In this document: piece after piece, positions 8,486-16,634 of the stretch
How positions within the stretch are numbered: position 1 is the first letter of the stretch
How the letters are laid out: each line of letters opens with the position of its first letter
Source of the DNA: a virus
Reading direction: 5' to 3' (one strand)
Length of the DNA stretch: 64,000 bases
Virus record (IMG/VR): IMGVR_UViG_3300023231_000004
Location: 111,824 to 175,823 of that record
Translations under genes and position numbers: made by a program
Notes under the pieces: generated by a model
Database searches by the model: none
What the model was told of the DNA's origin: nothing
What the model saw: only the letters and a program-made list of their open reading frames with translations

Positions 8486-9548
8486 CGATGATACTTCTAA
8501 CGCCCTATTGAAAGAGTACGGCGACATTATCAAGAGTGGTTCAGAAGTCTTGGGAGAAATCCAAGAGCTAAAAACCATTAGCGTTTCTCCAGCCCTTGAC
8601 TCTGCACTTAACGGGGGCATCAGAGAAGGAACAGTAGTAGGTATCGCAGGGGCACCTAAGACTGGAAAGACAACAGCGGCCCTTAACTTCGCGGCCAAGT
8701 GTCAAGCGAAGGGCAAGCTAGTGGTTTACCTCAACAGTGAAGGTAGACTTAACAGCCAGAACTTCGATGGCGTCAAGGGTCTTGATGTTGCAGCTTTGAA
8801 GATTGTAGAATCTACAGACAAGGTTGCCGTTACTGGCGAAATGTTCTTGGACATTGCTGAGCGTTATGGTAAGACTGTGCCGGGTTGCGTAATCTTGATT
8901 GACTCGCTATCTAGTTTGGTCCCAAAGAACGAAATGGAAGACAAGCTTAATGCACAGACTAGAAATAGCCTGCCAAGACTGCTTGCTCAATTCTTTAAGC
9001 GTTCTAGTCACTACATTACAAAGAACGGAATTATCCTGATTTGTATTGCTCACCAAATTGCAGACACCGGACCTTCTCGTAAGACTAAGATGACGGACTG
9101 CGGCAACATGTTCCAATACCAAGTGGGTACAAACCTTGTTATCAATTTCAAGACACCTTGGAAGGGCAAAGAGGGTGAGTCTGACATTGGTCAGTGTCTA
9201 AACTGGGAAGTCCTAACGTCTAATACTGGGGCTATCCCTGGTACTAAAGTTGTTGGATGGCTTAGATATGGCATTGGAATTGACGATGTAAAGGAAATGC
9301 TAGAAGCTGCTTGTGAATACAGGTTAATCTCTGGCTCTGGTTGGTATACAGTTTGTGCCCTATCAGAAGATCCAGAGCATCCGTTGGTTGCCAAGTACCT
9401 AGAAGAGAAGGGCACTGATACCTCTAAGCAAGAGAATATCGACAAGGCCTTCAAATTCCAGGGTATGGCTAAGCTGCAAGGATTCTTCCAAGATCATCCT
9501 GAGTTCATTCCTGTTATGAACGAGAAAATGAATGAGTTGTTTGCATGA
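8445..9548 (+). CDS. uvsX: UvsX/RecA-like recombinase
   Basis: A 367-aa RecA-superfamily strand-exchange ATPase. Walker A is GAPKTGKTT at residues 69-77, and Walker B is CVILIDSLSSL near residue 150. The segment ending IILICIAHQIADTG corresponds to the L1/L2-adjacent core of phage RecA proteins. It would coat ssDNA and drive recombination-dependent replication and repair. Next to it are a PD-(D/E)XK nuclease gene and the helicase/primase genes. It overlaps the nuclease gene by four bases (ATGA). Closer to phage UvsX than to bacterial RecA in layout, but the boundary between those families cannot be set by eye. Confidence 0.85.
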   Translation: MAKKSSVEKKKKFDDDTSNALLKEYGDIIKSGSEVLGEIQELKTISVSPALDSALNGGIREGTVVGIAGAPKTGKTTAALNFAAKCQAKGKLVVYLNSEGRLNSQNFDGVKGLDVAALKIVESTDKVAVTGEMFLDIAERYGKTVPGCVILIDSLSSLVPKNEMEDKLNAQTRNSLPRLLAQFFKRSSHYITKNGIILICIAHQIADTGPSRKTKMTDCGNMFQYQVGTNLVINFKTPWKGKEGESDIGQCLNWEVLTSNTGAIPGTKVVGWLRYGIGIDDVKEMLEAACEYRLISGSGWYTVCALSEDPEHPLVAKYLEEKGTDTSKQENIDKAFKFQGMAKLQGFFQDHPEFIPVMNEKMNELFA

Positions 9549-9967
9549 GAGTACTAGGTTTTAACGGTAGAGAATACAGTTGGAACCTCGCTAAGTACAA
9601 TACTTCAAACACGGTTACTAAGAACAGGTCTAAGTACCATCTAAAAGCTAGAGAAATCATATCTAGTATCTATCACAGCTACGTTGTTCTGGAAGAAGTA
9701 AAGCTTCCAGGCAGCGTCATAGCTGAAAAGAAATCAGTGTTGTACTTCGATTTCTTCCTACCAAATTTAAGGCTAGCCATAGAGGTTCACGGTCAGCAGC
9801 ATTATGAGTACACGCCCTTCTTTCATAAGAACAAGGCTGCTTTTCTTCAAGGCTTAAACAGAGACGAAGACAAGGCACGTTGGTGTGAACTTAATGACAT
9901 CGAACTAATCGTACTCAAGTATTCAGGAGCAGAAGATGAGTGGAGAGAGCAATTACGCCCAGGATGA
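9545..9967 (+). CDS. PD-(D/E)XK nuclease, possibly recombination-associated
   Basis: A 140-aa protein with a restriction-like fold signature: LYFDFFLPNLRLAIEVHGQQH places Asp in a first strand and Glu-x-His/Gln in the second, as in Vsr- and DUF559-like enzymes. A later DEDKARWCEL and IELIVLKYS match the usual closing helix and strand. The gene directly follows uvsX with an ATGA overlap, so a nicking or junction-processing role in recombination is likely. A degenerate homing endonuclease is the alternative, but its tight fit in the operon speaks against that. Confidence 0.65.
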   Translation: MRVLGFNGREYSWNLAKYNTSNTVTKNRSKYHLKAREIISSIYHSYVVLEEVKLPGSVIAEKKSVLYFDFFLPNLRLAIEVHGQQHYEYTPFFHKNKAAFLQGLNRDEDKARWCELNDIELIVLKYSGAEDEWREQLRPG

Positions 9968-10412
9968 ACTTGACAAGTATCTAGTTCAAATTGACGAGTT
10001 TATTGAGTGCAATCACTTTACAGACTCGACATACAAAGAACAGTATAAATCATACGCGGACCTAACCGCAGAAGACCTAAGACGGATGGGCTCCAAAGAA
10101 TTACTCGATGGGGCCTACTTTTTGTTTGGATACTGTTCTTACATTCAGGATTGTGCGAACAAGCAAAGGGTTATACTCAACTGGTGCAACAGTCAGCTAG
10201 AAAAGATCGTAAGCAAATACGAGAAAGAGTCTGGCTTTGACAAGTACACTAAGCACGAGTCAAAGAAACCAATTGTGATTCGCGAAAACATATACGCCGA
10301 AAAGGTCGAAGAGCTACGACTCATAGCTGAGTCTAAGTATCAGATCTTAGAACTTAAATCTCTCAACATCAAGAAACGTGGAGAGGTACTAATGGAGAAG
10401 TCAAGAAAATGA
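9936..10412 (+). CDS. Hypothetical helical protein
   Basis: A 158-aa, Lys/Glu-rich, predominantly helical protein starting within the end of the nuclease gene (32-base overlap). Visible segments include a Cys-containing helix (FGYCSYIQDCANKQ) and a basic C-terminus. It overlaps the next gene by four bases. No family recognised; gene position suggests a replication or recombination accessory. Confidence 0.5.
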   Translation: MSGESNYAQDELDKYLVQIDEFIECNHFTDSTYKEQYKSYADLTAEDLRRMGSKELLDGAYFLFGYCSYIQDCANKQRVILNWCNSQLEKIVSKYEKESGFDKYTKHESKKPIVIRENIYAEKVEELRLIAESKYQILELKSLNIKKRGEVLMEKSRK

Positions 10413-10843
10413 TAACGAAACAAGAACTAATAAACGTGGTCCTTGATATTCTTACGCAAGACCAAATGAAGGAACTGATTGCCAGACTTCAAGCCGTCGA
10501 CGCCAAGTCTAACAAAACAGAAGACACTGGCCCAGTGTATGAAGAGCCGCCAGCGATGACCAAAAGAATCGTGAATGATGACTTCACCGTCAACAGAGAC
10601 GATAAGGAAGATAGAAAATCTGTTCCAGTCCAGGCCAGTAGCAATACTTGGGTGGATGCTGGAGAAGAAAGAAAAGAAGAGACACAGATCAAGAAAGACC
10701 CAATGCCTCGTGTTCGCAAGAAAGTAGAGATGATTAAGGTAAACTGCTCTGTGTGTCACCAGCCCAAAGAGATTTCTCCTGGTTTGATGACCAGTAGTAG
10801 GGCTTATTACCGTTGTGAAAATTGTGTTGGCGGTGGAAGATAG
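10409..10843 (+). CDS. Protein with C-terminal zinc-ribbon motif
   Basis: A 144-aa protein. The N-terminal 25 residues form a helix (INVVLDILTQDQMKELIARL). The middle is disordered and charged. The C-terminus carries CSVCHQPKEI and YRCENCVGG, giving a CxxC...CxxC zinc ribbon of the type that binds nucleic acid. It lies directly before the helicase gene. A role as a helicase or primase loader or an ssDNA-binding accessory is possible but not shown. Confidence 0.55.
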   Translation: MITKQELINVVLDILTQDQMKELIARLQAVDAKSNKTEDTGPVYEEPPAMTKRIVNDDFTVNRDDKEDRKSVPVQASSNTWVDAGEERKEETQIKKDPMPRVRKKVEMIKVNCSVCHQPKEISPGLMTSSRAYYRCENCVGGGR

Positions 10844-10851
10844 GAGAGAAT

Positions 10852-12309
10852 ATGGAAAATTTATGTGACAATGGTGCAGAGAGGGCCGTACTGGCTGGAC
10901 TTCTACAGTACGGATCAGAGGCTTATGTAGAGGTACACGACGTTCTGTCAGAAAACTCCTTTGCTTCTACTAGCAATCAAGTGATCTATAAGTGTTTGAA
11001 GAGAGTAATCGAAGCAGAACAACAAGTAGACTTGCCCGCAATCTTGTCTGCCGCAGAAGGTCTAAACTTACTTGACGTTATTCAGACAGAACAAGAACTA
11101 AGCTACATCAAGTCGCTATCTAACTTTTTCGTAAACAAGGCCAATGTTTTTAGCTTTGCCGTTCAGGTTAAGAAGTTTGAGTATGCGAGGTCTATCTGTG
11201 TTACGGCAGATAGTATTAAGGCTACAGTCTCAAATATCAACGGTAGCGAGACTATTGATGAGATTATCAATATCCTTGAGAGGCCCGTTGAAGAGTTTGT
11301 GAGGCAAGGTGAATCTACTGACAAGACTATCGTACTTGGTAGTGGGGTCATGGACCATCTAACCTACCTAGAAGAAAACCCTTGCGACCTAGTTGGTATC
11401 CCAACACACTTCAAGCACTACGATGAAGCAATCGGGGGCGGGTTAAGAAGAAAGACTGTTAACCTAATTGCCGCTAGACCAAAGACTGGTAAGTCTGTGT
11501 TTGGTGACGCCGTCGCCGTTAATGCAGCACTAGATGGAACACCCACCTTGATGCTCGACACGGAAATGAGCAAAGAGGATCACATCAATCGTATTTTGGC
11601 TAGCCTTAGTGGTGTGCCTATTAAGATGATTGAGACGGGCAAGTTCTCAGAAGACCAAAACATGAAGTCAAAGGTCATTGCCGCAGGTCGACAGCTAGAA
11701 GCTTTGCCCTACCACTACGTTAGTGTTGCTGGTAAATCCTTTAGTAGTATCCTGAACATCGTTAAGCGATGGGTGATGCACGAAGTTGGACAAGATGAAG
11801 AGGGCAATACAAATGACTGTCTATTGGTGTTTGATTACTTGAAGATGATGTCGGCTGAGGGTATCAGCGGTAACATTCAAGAGTATCAAGTGCTTGGTTT
11901 CCAGATTACGGCCCTACACGATCTATGTGTCAAGCTTGACATTCCCTGCCTAGCCTTCGTTCAATTGAATAGGGATGGTATCAGTAAGGAAAGCACCGAC
12001 GCGGTTAGTGGATCTGACAGATTGGTTTGGCTTTGTACTTCGTGTACGATCTTCAAGAACAAGTCTGAGGAAGAGATAGCCCAAGACGGGACAAAGAATG
12101 GCAACCGTAAAGCTGTCGTTCTCGCCGCTAGGCATGGGCCAGGACTAGTCGATGGTAACTATATCAATATGAACATGATTGGTGACCAAGCGAAGCTTTT
12201 GGAAATAGGAACCAGGAACGACGCACACATAGAAATCAAAAACGACACAGGACTTGTAAATGAGGACGACCTAGATGAAATCGAAGCAAACGGATCTGAA
12301 TCAGCTTAA
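10852..12309 (+). CDS. dnaB: DnaB-type replicative helicase
   Basis: I choose ATG 10852, preceded by AGGAGAGA; the frame opens 30 bases upstream but lacks a ribosome site. The 485-aa product has the DnaB N-terminal helical domain (NGAERAVLAGLL, then NSFASTSNQVIY) and a RecA-fold core with Walker A ARPKTGKS near residue 208 and Walker B CLLVFDYLKM near 322. RLVWLCTSCTIF and ARHGPG correspond to the later DnaB motifs. It would unwind the fork as a hexamer, and it overlaps the primase gene as expected for a coupled helicase-primase. Confidence 0.92.
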   Translation: MENLCDNGAERAVLAGLLQYGSEAYVEVHDVLSENSFASTSNQVIYKCLKRVIEAEQQVDLPAILSAAEGLNLLDVIQTEQELSYIKSLSNFFVNKANVFSFAVQVKKFEYARSICVTADSIKATVSNINGSETIDEIINILERPVEEFVRQGESTDKTIVLGSGVMDHLTYLEENPCDLVGIPTHFKHYDEAIGGGLRRKTVNLIAARPKTGKSVFGDAVAVNAALDGTPTLMLDTEMSKEDHINRILASLSGVPIKMIETGKFSEDQNMKSKVIAAGRQLEALPYHYVSVAGKSFSSILNIVKRWVMHEVGQDEEGNTNDCLLVFDYLKMMSAEGISGNIQEYQVLGFQITALHDLCVKLDIPCLAFVQLNRDGISKESTDAVSGSDRLVWLCTSCTIFKNKSEEEIAQDGTKNGNRKAVVLAARHGPGLVDGNYINMNMIGDQAKLLEIGTRNDAHIEIKNDTGLVNEDDLDEIEANGSESA

Positions 12310-13306
12310 ATCAGTTATGTACAAAAACCTAGAGATGGTTTTTGCTAACTTAGAGCTTGAAGTTGAACAGGACGGCGGTAGCTATATTGGTTGTTGTCCT
12401 ATCCATGATGATAGTGATAATCCTAGTGCTTTCACTTATAGTGTTGAAAAGAACATGTGGAAGTGCTGGACTCACGAATGTCACTCTGACTACAGTTGTG
12501 ATATCTTTGGCCTTATTCGCGGAGTGCTCTCTAAAAAGCAAGGAAAAGAGGTTAGCTTTGGAGAGACCCTAGGTTGGTGTTTCAGAGTCTTGAATTTAGA
12601 CACCAGAGACATCGACACCGTAGAGATCCACAAGGAGGCCCCTGACAGCTTTTTTGGCTTGGTCGACAAGTTCTACAAACCAACCGACGAAGTCGCAGAC
12701 GAGCCCGGCAGGGAGTGGGAAACGCAGGTTCCTTCGGAGTACTTCGTTTATCGTGGATTTGAGCCCGCCACCATCGATCATTTTGGCGTAGGAGACTGCA
12801 AAGTCAACGGCCTTATGAAGTATAGGGCCGTCATTCCTATCCATAACAAAGATGGTACTGTCCAAGTTGGGGCTATTGGTAGGTCTACCCTTGACTATAT
12901 TGATCCTAAGTTTGTAATTGAGCCTGGGTTCAACAAGAGAAACTACTTCTACAATCACCACAGAGCCATTGAGAAGATAAGAGAGACTAACTGTGCCTTT
13001 CTTAGTGAGGGCCAGGGCAACGTTTGGAGGTTGCACGAGTGTGGTGTGTTCAATGCTATCAGTATGCTAGGCAAAGAGCTATCACCTAGGCATGAAACCC
13101 TACTAGACGAAATGGGTATCACCACGCTAGTGGTGTTGACAGACCACGACCAACCTGGAAGAGAAGCCAAGATCAAGATTCAGCGTAAGTACGACAGAAT
13201 GTTTAGGCTTATCTTTCCTAAGGTGCCCACAAGAAGAGACGTAGCCCAAATGGCTCCAGATAAAATCAAAAGCACAATCCTTAAAGACCTAAGAGGGCTA
13301 TACTAA
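12275..13306 (+). CDS. dnaG: DnaG-type primase
   Basis: A 343-aa primase. The N-terminal CHC2-type zinc ribbon is visible as IGCCPIHDD (Cys40, Cys41, His44) with WKCWTHECH (Cys64, Cys69/His70). The TOPRIM domain shows FLSEGQGN with the catalytic Glu and VVLTDHDQPGREA with the metal-binding DxD. It lacks a long C-terminal helicase-binding domain, making it shorter than bacterial DnaG and typical of phage. The start overlaps dnaB by 35 bases; a second ATG at 12317 would shorten the overlap. Confidence 0.88.
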   Translation: MKSKQTDLNQLKSVMYKNLEMVFANLELEVEQDGGSYIGCCPIHDDSDNPSAFTYSVEKNMWKCWTHECHSDYSCDIFGLIRGVLSKKQGKEVSFGETLGWCFRVLNLDTRDIDTVEIHKEAPDSFFGLVDKFYKPTDEVADEPGREWETQVPSEYFVYRGFEPATIDHFGVGDCKVNGLMKYRAVIPIHNKDGTVQVGAIGRSTLDYIDPKFVIEPGFNKRNYFYNHHRAIEKIRETNCAFLSEGQGNVWRLHECGVFNAISMLGKELSPRHETLLDEMGITTLVVLTDHDQPGREAKIKIQRKYDRMFRLIFPKVPTRRDVAQMAPDKIKSTILKDLRGLY

Positions 13307-13479
13307 TGCCTCACGGATATGAAAACGAACCTATAAATCCATATCAATCCTCAACCAAGGATTATAAATGTCCTCTCAACTGTAGGGACATGAGCACACA
13401 CAATTTTCTTTTATACAGCCTAATGGTGCTAGCCTTAGGTTTTTTCGTTGGCGTGATAGTAGGAGTTTTCGCAATATGA
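13306..13479 (+). CDS. Small single-span membrane protein
   Basis: A 57-aa frame starts at ATG 13306, overlapping the primase stop, and ends overlapping the MazG start (ATGA). It has a polar N-terminus with two Cys (KCPLNCRD) and a C-terminal hydrophobic segment (LMVLALGFFVGVIVGVF). Perfect packing between two genes and a clear membrane segment support it as real. Function unknown. Confidence 0.55.
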   Translation: MPHGYENEPINPYQSSTKDYKCPLNCRDMSTHNFLLYSLMVLALGFFVGVIVGVFAI

Positions 13480-13808
13480 TTTCAGACAGATTACAATTAC
13501 TGATAGAAGCTATTGAAACAAGAACAAATGAATGGGGAGGCGAAGAGAAAAGTGCCTTATTCAAAGCTTGTGAGATGGGAGGTGAGGCTGGAGAAGTCTT
13601 AAACGAAGTGAAGAAGCTCGAAAGGGCGAGAATTGGAATGAAAGGTGGAAAAGAAGGACTCTCTGATTTAGCAGATGAAATTGGAGACGTAATTGTTTCT
13701 ACCTTGATCTTAGCAGATCACTATGGATTAGATGTAGTGGCCTGTGCTGCTTTGAAATTTAACAAAACGTCAGCCAAGCATGGCTTCAAAACAAGGGTAG
13801 AGGTATAA
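13476..13808 (+). CDS. mazG: MazG-like nucleotide pyrophosphohydrolase
   Basis: A 110-aa all-alpha NTP-PPase. The family metal-binding pattern is clear: EMGGEAGEVLNEVKK (ExxE) and LADEIGDVIVSTL (ExxD). These enzymes hydrolyse nucleoside triphosphates, and in phage some act on (p)ppGpp or non-canonical dNTPs. Length fits the single-domain MazG-like class. It sits between primase and dNMP kinase, consistent with dNTP-pool maintenance. Confidence 0.85.
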   Translation: MISDRLQLLIEAIETRTNEWGGEEKSALFKACEMGGEAGEVLNEVKKLERARIGMKGGKEGLSDLADEIGDVIVSTLILADHYGLDVVACAALKFNKTSAKHGFKTRVEV

Positions 13809-13907
13809 TCTATGATTTTATGAAACATTTTACAAAAGTAATAACTTTAGATTGCCGAGAAAGAGCCACAAATTTACAGAATTATTCACACAAAAAAGGA
13901 GGTAAAA

Positions 13908-14753
13908 ATGAGTTGTAAAATCATCGGAATCAGCGGGAGAAAACAGAGCGGAAAGAATTCTTCGGCTAATCACCTGAATGGTGTTATCCTGCAACAAAGA
14001 GGAGTAGTGTCAGACTTCAATATGTTGGAGACTGGAGAGCTAAACGTCTTGACAAAATTTGAGAATGGAAAAGAAGACTGGGGAGTCTTGGACCTTTATC
14101 GTAAAGACTATACCTTCCTAGAGGCGGCAGAGAATCGAATCTTCCCCTTTGTGAAGAACTATAGCTTTGCAGACTCTTTGAAAGAAGCTGCTATCAATCT
14201 GTTTGAACTTAAACCAAGTTCTGCTTATGGCACAGACGCACAGAAGATGGAGACTACCCATCTACGATGGGAAGATATGCCAGGAGTAATAACGCCCTCT
14301 ACAATAAATGCAAACTCTGATAATTTGCTTTGCGACGGTGCCGAAGAGATACACCAAGATATCGCCAATGGACTAGGCTTAATTTTGCATTCCGAAGGGA
14401 TGATGACAGGTAGAGAGTTCTTGCAGTTCTTTGGTACAGAAATTGGAAGAAAGATGCACGGCCCGATCTGGGTAAACGCCACGATCAACAAGATCAAGGC
14501 AGAGCAATCAGGGTTAGCCATCGTAACAGACGTTAGATTCCCAGATGAAGTACAAGCAATTAAAGATGCTGGTGGTTATGTCATCAGGCTTGACAGAGAA
14601 ATGTTTCAAGATGACCACCCTAGCGAGGTGGCGTTAGACGCCGATGTCTATGATTGGGGCAACTTTGACGCAGTAATCAACAACCAAGATCTAGCACTTA
14701 CAGACGCTTGTGCGTTAGTTGAGAAGTTTGCCAGGTCAAATTATTTAATTTGA
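13908..14753 (+). CDS. Deoxynucleoside monophosphate kinase
   Basis: A 281-aa P-loop kinase that would phosphorylate dNMPs, as T4 gp1 does. The P-loop is GISGRKQSGKNSSA at residues 7-20. The C-terminal part carries the family segment IVTDVRFPDEVQAIK followed by GGYVIRLDRE. A strong AAAGGAGGT ribosome site precedes the ATG after a 99-base gap that holds no gene. The product fits with the neighbouring MazG and the ThyA/RNR/dUTPase set. Confidence 0.82.
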   Translation: MSCKIIGISGRKQSGKNSSANHLNGVILQQRGVVSDFNMLETGELNVLTKFENGKEDWGVLDLYRKDYTFLEAAENRIFPFVKNYSFADSLKEAAINLFELKPSSAYGTDAQKMETTHLRWEDMPGVITPSTINANSDNLLCDGAEEIHQDIANGLGLILHSEGMMTGREFLQFFGTEIGRKMHGPIWVNATINKIKAEQSGLAIVTDVRFPDEVQAIKDAGGYVIRLDREMFQDDHPSEVALDADVYDWGNFDAVINNQDLALTDACALVEKFARSNYLI

Positions 14754-14780
14754 CATAAATAAAACTTTGGGTGTATAATA
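14750..14780 (+). promoter_or_regulatory. Near-perfect sigma70 promoter for the HNH gene
   Basis: TTGACA at 14750-14755 is followed after 18 bases by TATAAT at 14774-14779, forming TGTATAATA. It overlaps the stop codon of the kinase gene and lies about 40 bases upstream of the free-standing HNH endonuclease start. This is the best consensus promoter in the window. Confidence 0.8.
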
Positions 14781-14819
14781 TGTGTAGAAGTTCCCAATTC
14801 TAAATAAGGAGAAATTAAA

Positions 14820-15506
14820 ATGGGACCAAAAGACATGTTAACCAAAGATTTTCTTGAAGAACACTATGTAAATCAACTTAAAAGCATCCAAGTCATAACC
14901 AAAGAGACTGGCATCAAGTCTTCAAACTCTGTGTCTCAGGCGTTGAGTCGTCATGGCATTAGCAGAGGTCACGTGTATGATAGCTCTAAAACTTTCACAA
15001 AAGAATTTTTAGAAGAATACTATGTAGACAAAAACATGACATTGAAAGAGGTGGCTGAGCTAGGAGGATTCAAAAGAAAGTCTATAGTTAGAAAAGCACT
15101 AGAAAAACACGGAATCACCATTAGAGAAAAAACCTATAGTCAAAAACAAGAGGATTTCCACAATAGGCAAAGATCTCACCACACAATTCCTGGTAGGTTT
15201 TTTCATTCTGTAAAATGTCAAGCAAAAAGAAGAAATATAGACTTTAACATAACGATTGAAGACATTTGGGACAAGTATGAAGAGCAAGGAGGCTTGTGTG
15301 CGATGACCAAGACGCCAATAGCTTTTAAGAAAACAAAAGAGAAGCAAAATTGTCAAACCGTCTCTGTGGATAGGATAGACAGCGAAGAAGGGTACACCAA
15401 AGACAACATTTGGTTAGTTCACAAAGATATCAACATAATGAAAAACCAGTTTACACTAGAATACTTATATGAACAGTGTGAGCTAATACTTAAACACAAG
15501 GAGTGA
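14820..15506 (+). CDS. Free-standing HNH homing endonuclease with duplicated HTH
   Basis: A 228-aa protein with AAGGAG ribosome site. Residues about 8-46 and 59-97 are two copies of one HTH-type repeat (TKDFLEEHYV...ALSRHGI and TKEFLEEYYV...ALEKHGI). The catalytic part carries GGLCAMTKTPI, SVDRIDSEEGYTKDN and VHKDINIMKN, the pattern of the phage HNH/endonuclease VII-like homing group. It is inserted between the kinase and nuclease genes and has its own consensus promoter, as expected for an independent mobile gene. Catalytic residues look intact. Confidence 0.8.
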   Translation: MGPKDMLTKDFLEEHYVNQLKSIQVITKETGIKSSNSVSQALSRHGISRGHVYDSSKTFTKEFLEEYYVDKNMTLKEVAELGGFKRKSIVRKALEKHGITIREKTYSQKQEDFHNRQRSHHTIPGRFFHSVKCQAKRRNIDFNITIEDIWDKYEEQGGLCAMTKTPIAFKKTKEKQNCQTVSVDRIDSEEGYTKDNIWLVHKDINIMKNQFTLEYLYEQCELILKHKE

Positions 15507-15509
15507 AAC

Positions 15510-16553
15510 ATGGGGATACTAATTCCTTATTTTAGAAGCAGTTCTTTAGGTTGTCATAGTTTTTGTGAGATGCAATACTATCAAATATATGGACTTGGGT
15601 ATCAAAACGCAAGTGGTCTTAAGGCGGTCCTTGGCACCTGCACGCATCGAGTTATGGAGATATTAGGTAAGTGTAAAAAAATACTACAAGACGGAGATAA
15701 GCAATCTTTTATCGATGACGCGATAGGATTGGTAAAGTTTACTAAAAAGGGGCTGCATACAGACAAATTTGTAGATGACCTTATTAGGAGAAGCTATGAC
15801 TACTATGGGGCCTCTCATCCAGAACTAGATTTCAATAAACCAAAGTTTTCTGAAAAGGTTGACGATGAGACCATTAAAGATACTTTCAAGTTCGTAGAGA
15901 AACTTGTGTATGTAGGACTTAAAAACTGGAAAAAAGAATATGACCCAAGAACTAGTAATGTTTTAGCGATTGAGAAGCACTTTGATTTACCCATAGAGAA
16001 GGACTGGGCACACTTCGAGCATGAAGGTAAAAAAATGCAACTATCTATCAAGGGAACGATAGATTCGGTAATGCTGCCAGACTCCAACACTATAGAGGTT
16101 GTAGACTACAAAAGTGGCCAAAGAAAAGACTTTGCTACTGGAGAAGTTAAAGACTACGCAAAGCTGCAAAAAGACCCTCAGCTATTGTTGTACAACCACG
16201 CGTTATCCAGATTATATCCAGAAGTAGAAAATAGAGTAATGACTATACTCTTTTTAAGAGACGGCGGACCTTTCTCTATGATGTATGGAAAAGAAGATGA
16301 CGAAATGTTTCTTGAACATCTAAGAAAAAAGTTTGAAGAAATTAGCAATACTAAAAAGCCTAGGCCAGTATCTTCTGCTAGAAATAGTTGGAAATGTAAG
16401 TACGTTTGCGAGTTTAGTAAAATAGACCCAGAGACGGGAAAGATGAAGTGTAAACACGTAGAAGACACGATAAAGACATACGGCATAGACGCTGCTACTA
16501 AAAAGCTTAAAAAGCCTGGATTCAAAGTGGACTACTACGAAAGCCCAGGATAA
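15510..16553 (+). CDS. RecB/Cas4-like PD-(D/E)XK exonuclease
   Basis: A 347-aa nuclease. The restriction-fold core is visible as KGTIDSVMLPD, then TIEVVDYKSGQ (Asp and Glu-x-Lys-type residues) and KDPQLLLYNHAL (QxxxY helix). Cys pairs near the N-terminus (LGCHSFCEM) and the C-terminus (WKCKYVCEF, later MKCKH) suggest a Cas4/AddB-type iron-sulfur cluster that staples the fold. It would degrade DNA ends and supply ssDNA to the recombinase or annealing protein. No Cas genes or CRISPR arrays are nearby, so a CRISPR role is not implied. Confidence 0.75.
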   Translation: MGILIPYFRSSSLGCHSFCEMQYYQIYGLGYQNASGLKAVLGTCTHRVMEILGKCKKILQDGDKQSFIDDAIGLVKFTKKGLHTDKFVDDLIRRSYDYYGASHPELDFNKPKFSEKVDDETIKDTFKFVEKLVYVGLKNWKKEYDPRTSNVLAIEKHFDLPIEKDWAHFEHEGKKMQLSIKGTIDSVMLPDSNTIEVVDYKSGQRKDFATGEVKDYAKLQKDPQLLLYNHALSRLYPEVENRVMTILFLRDGGPFSMMYGKEDDEMFLEHLRKKFEEISNTKKPRPVSSARNSWKCKYVCEFSKIDPETGKMKCKHVEDTIKTYGIDAATKKLKKPGFKVDYYESPG

Positions 16554-16577
16554 TCAAAAATTTTTGATGGTTTTCGG

Positions 16578-16606
16578 TTGTCGATTACGTCGCCGACGAC
16601 TATTAT
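16578..16606 (+). promoter_or_regulatory. Sigma70-like promoter before dnaE
   Basis: TTGTCG at 16578 is separated by exactly 17 bases from TATTAT at 16601. It lies in the 81-base gap upstream of the polymerase gene. Confidence 0.55.
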
Positions 16607-16634
16607 AGAATAGGACAACCAACCGGAGGAAAAA

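Noticed and set aside
15510-16553. Cas4 of a CRISPR system
   Set aside because: No repeats, no other Cas proteins; a phage recombination exonuclease is the simpler reading.
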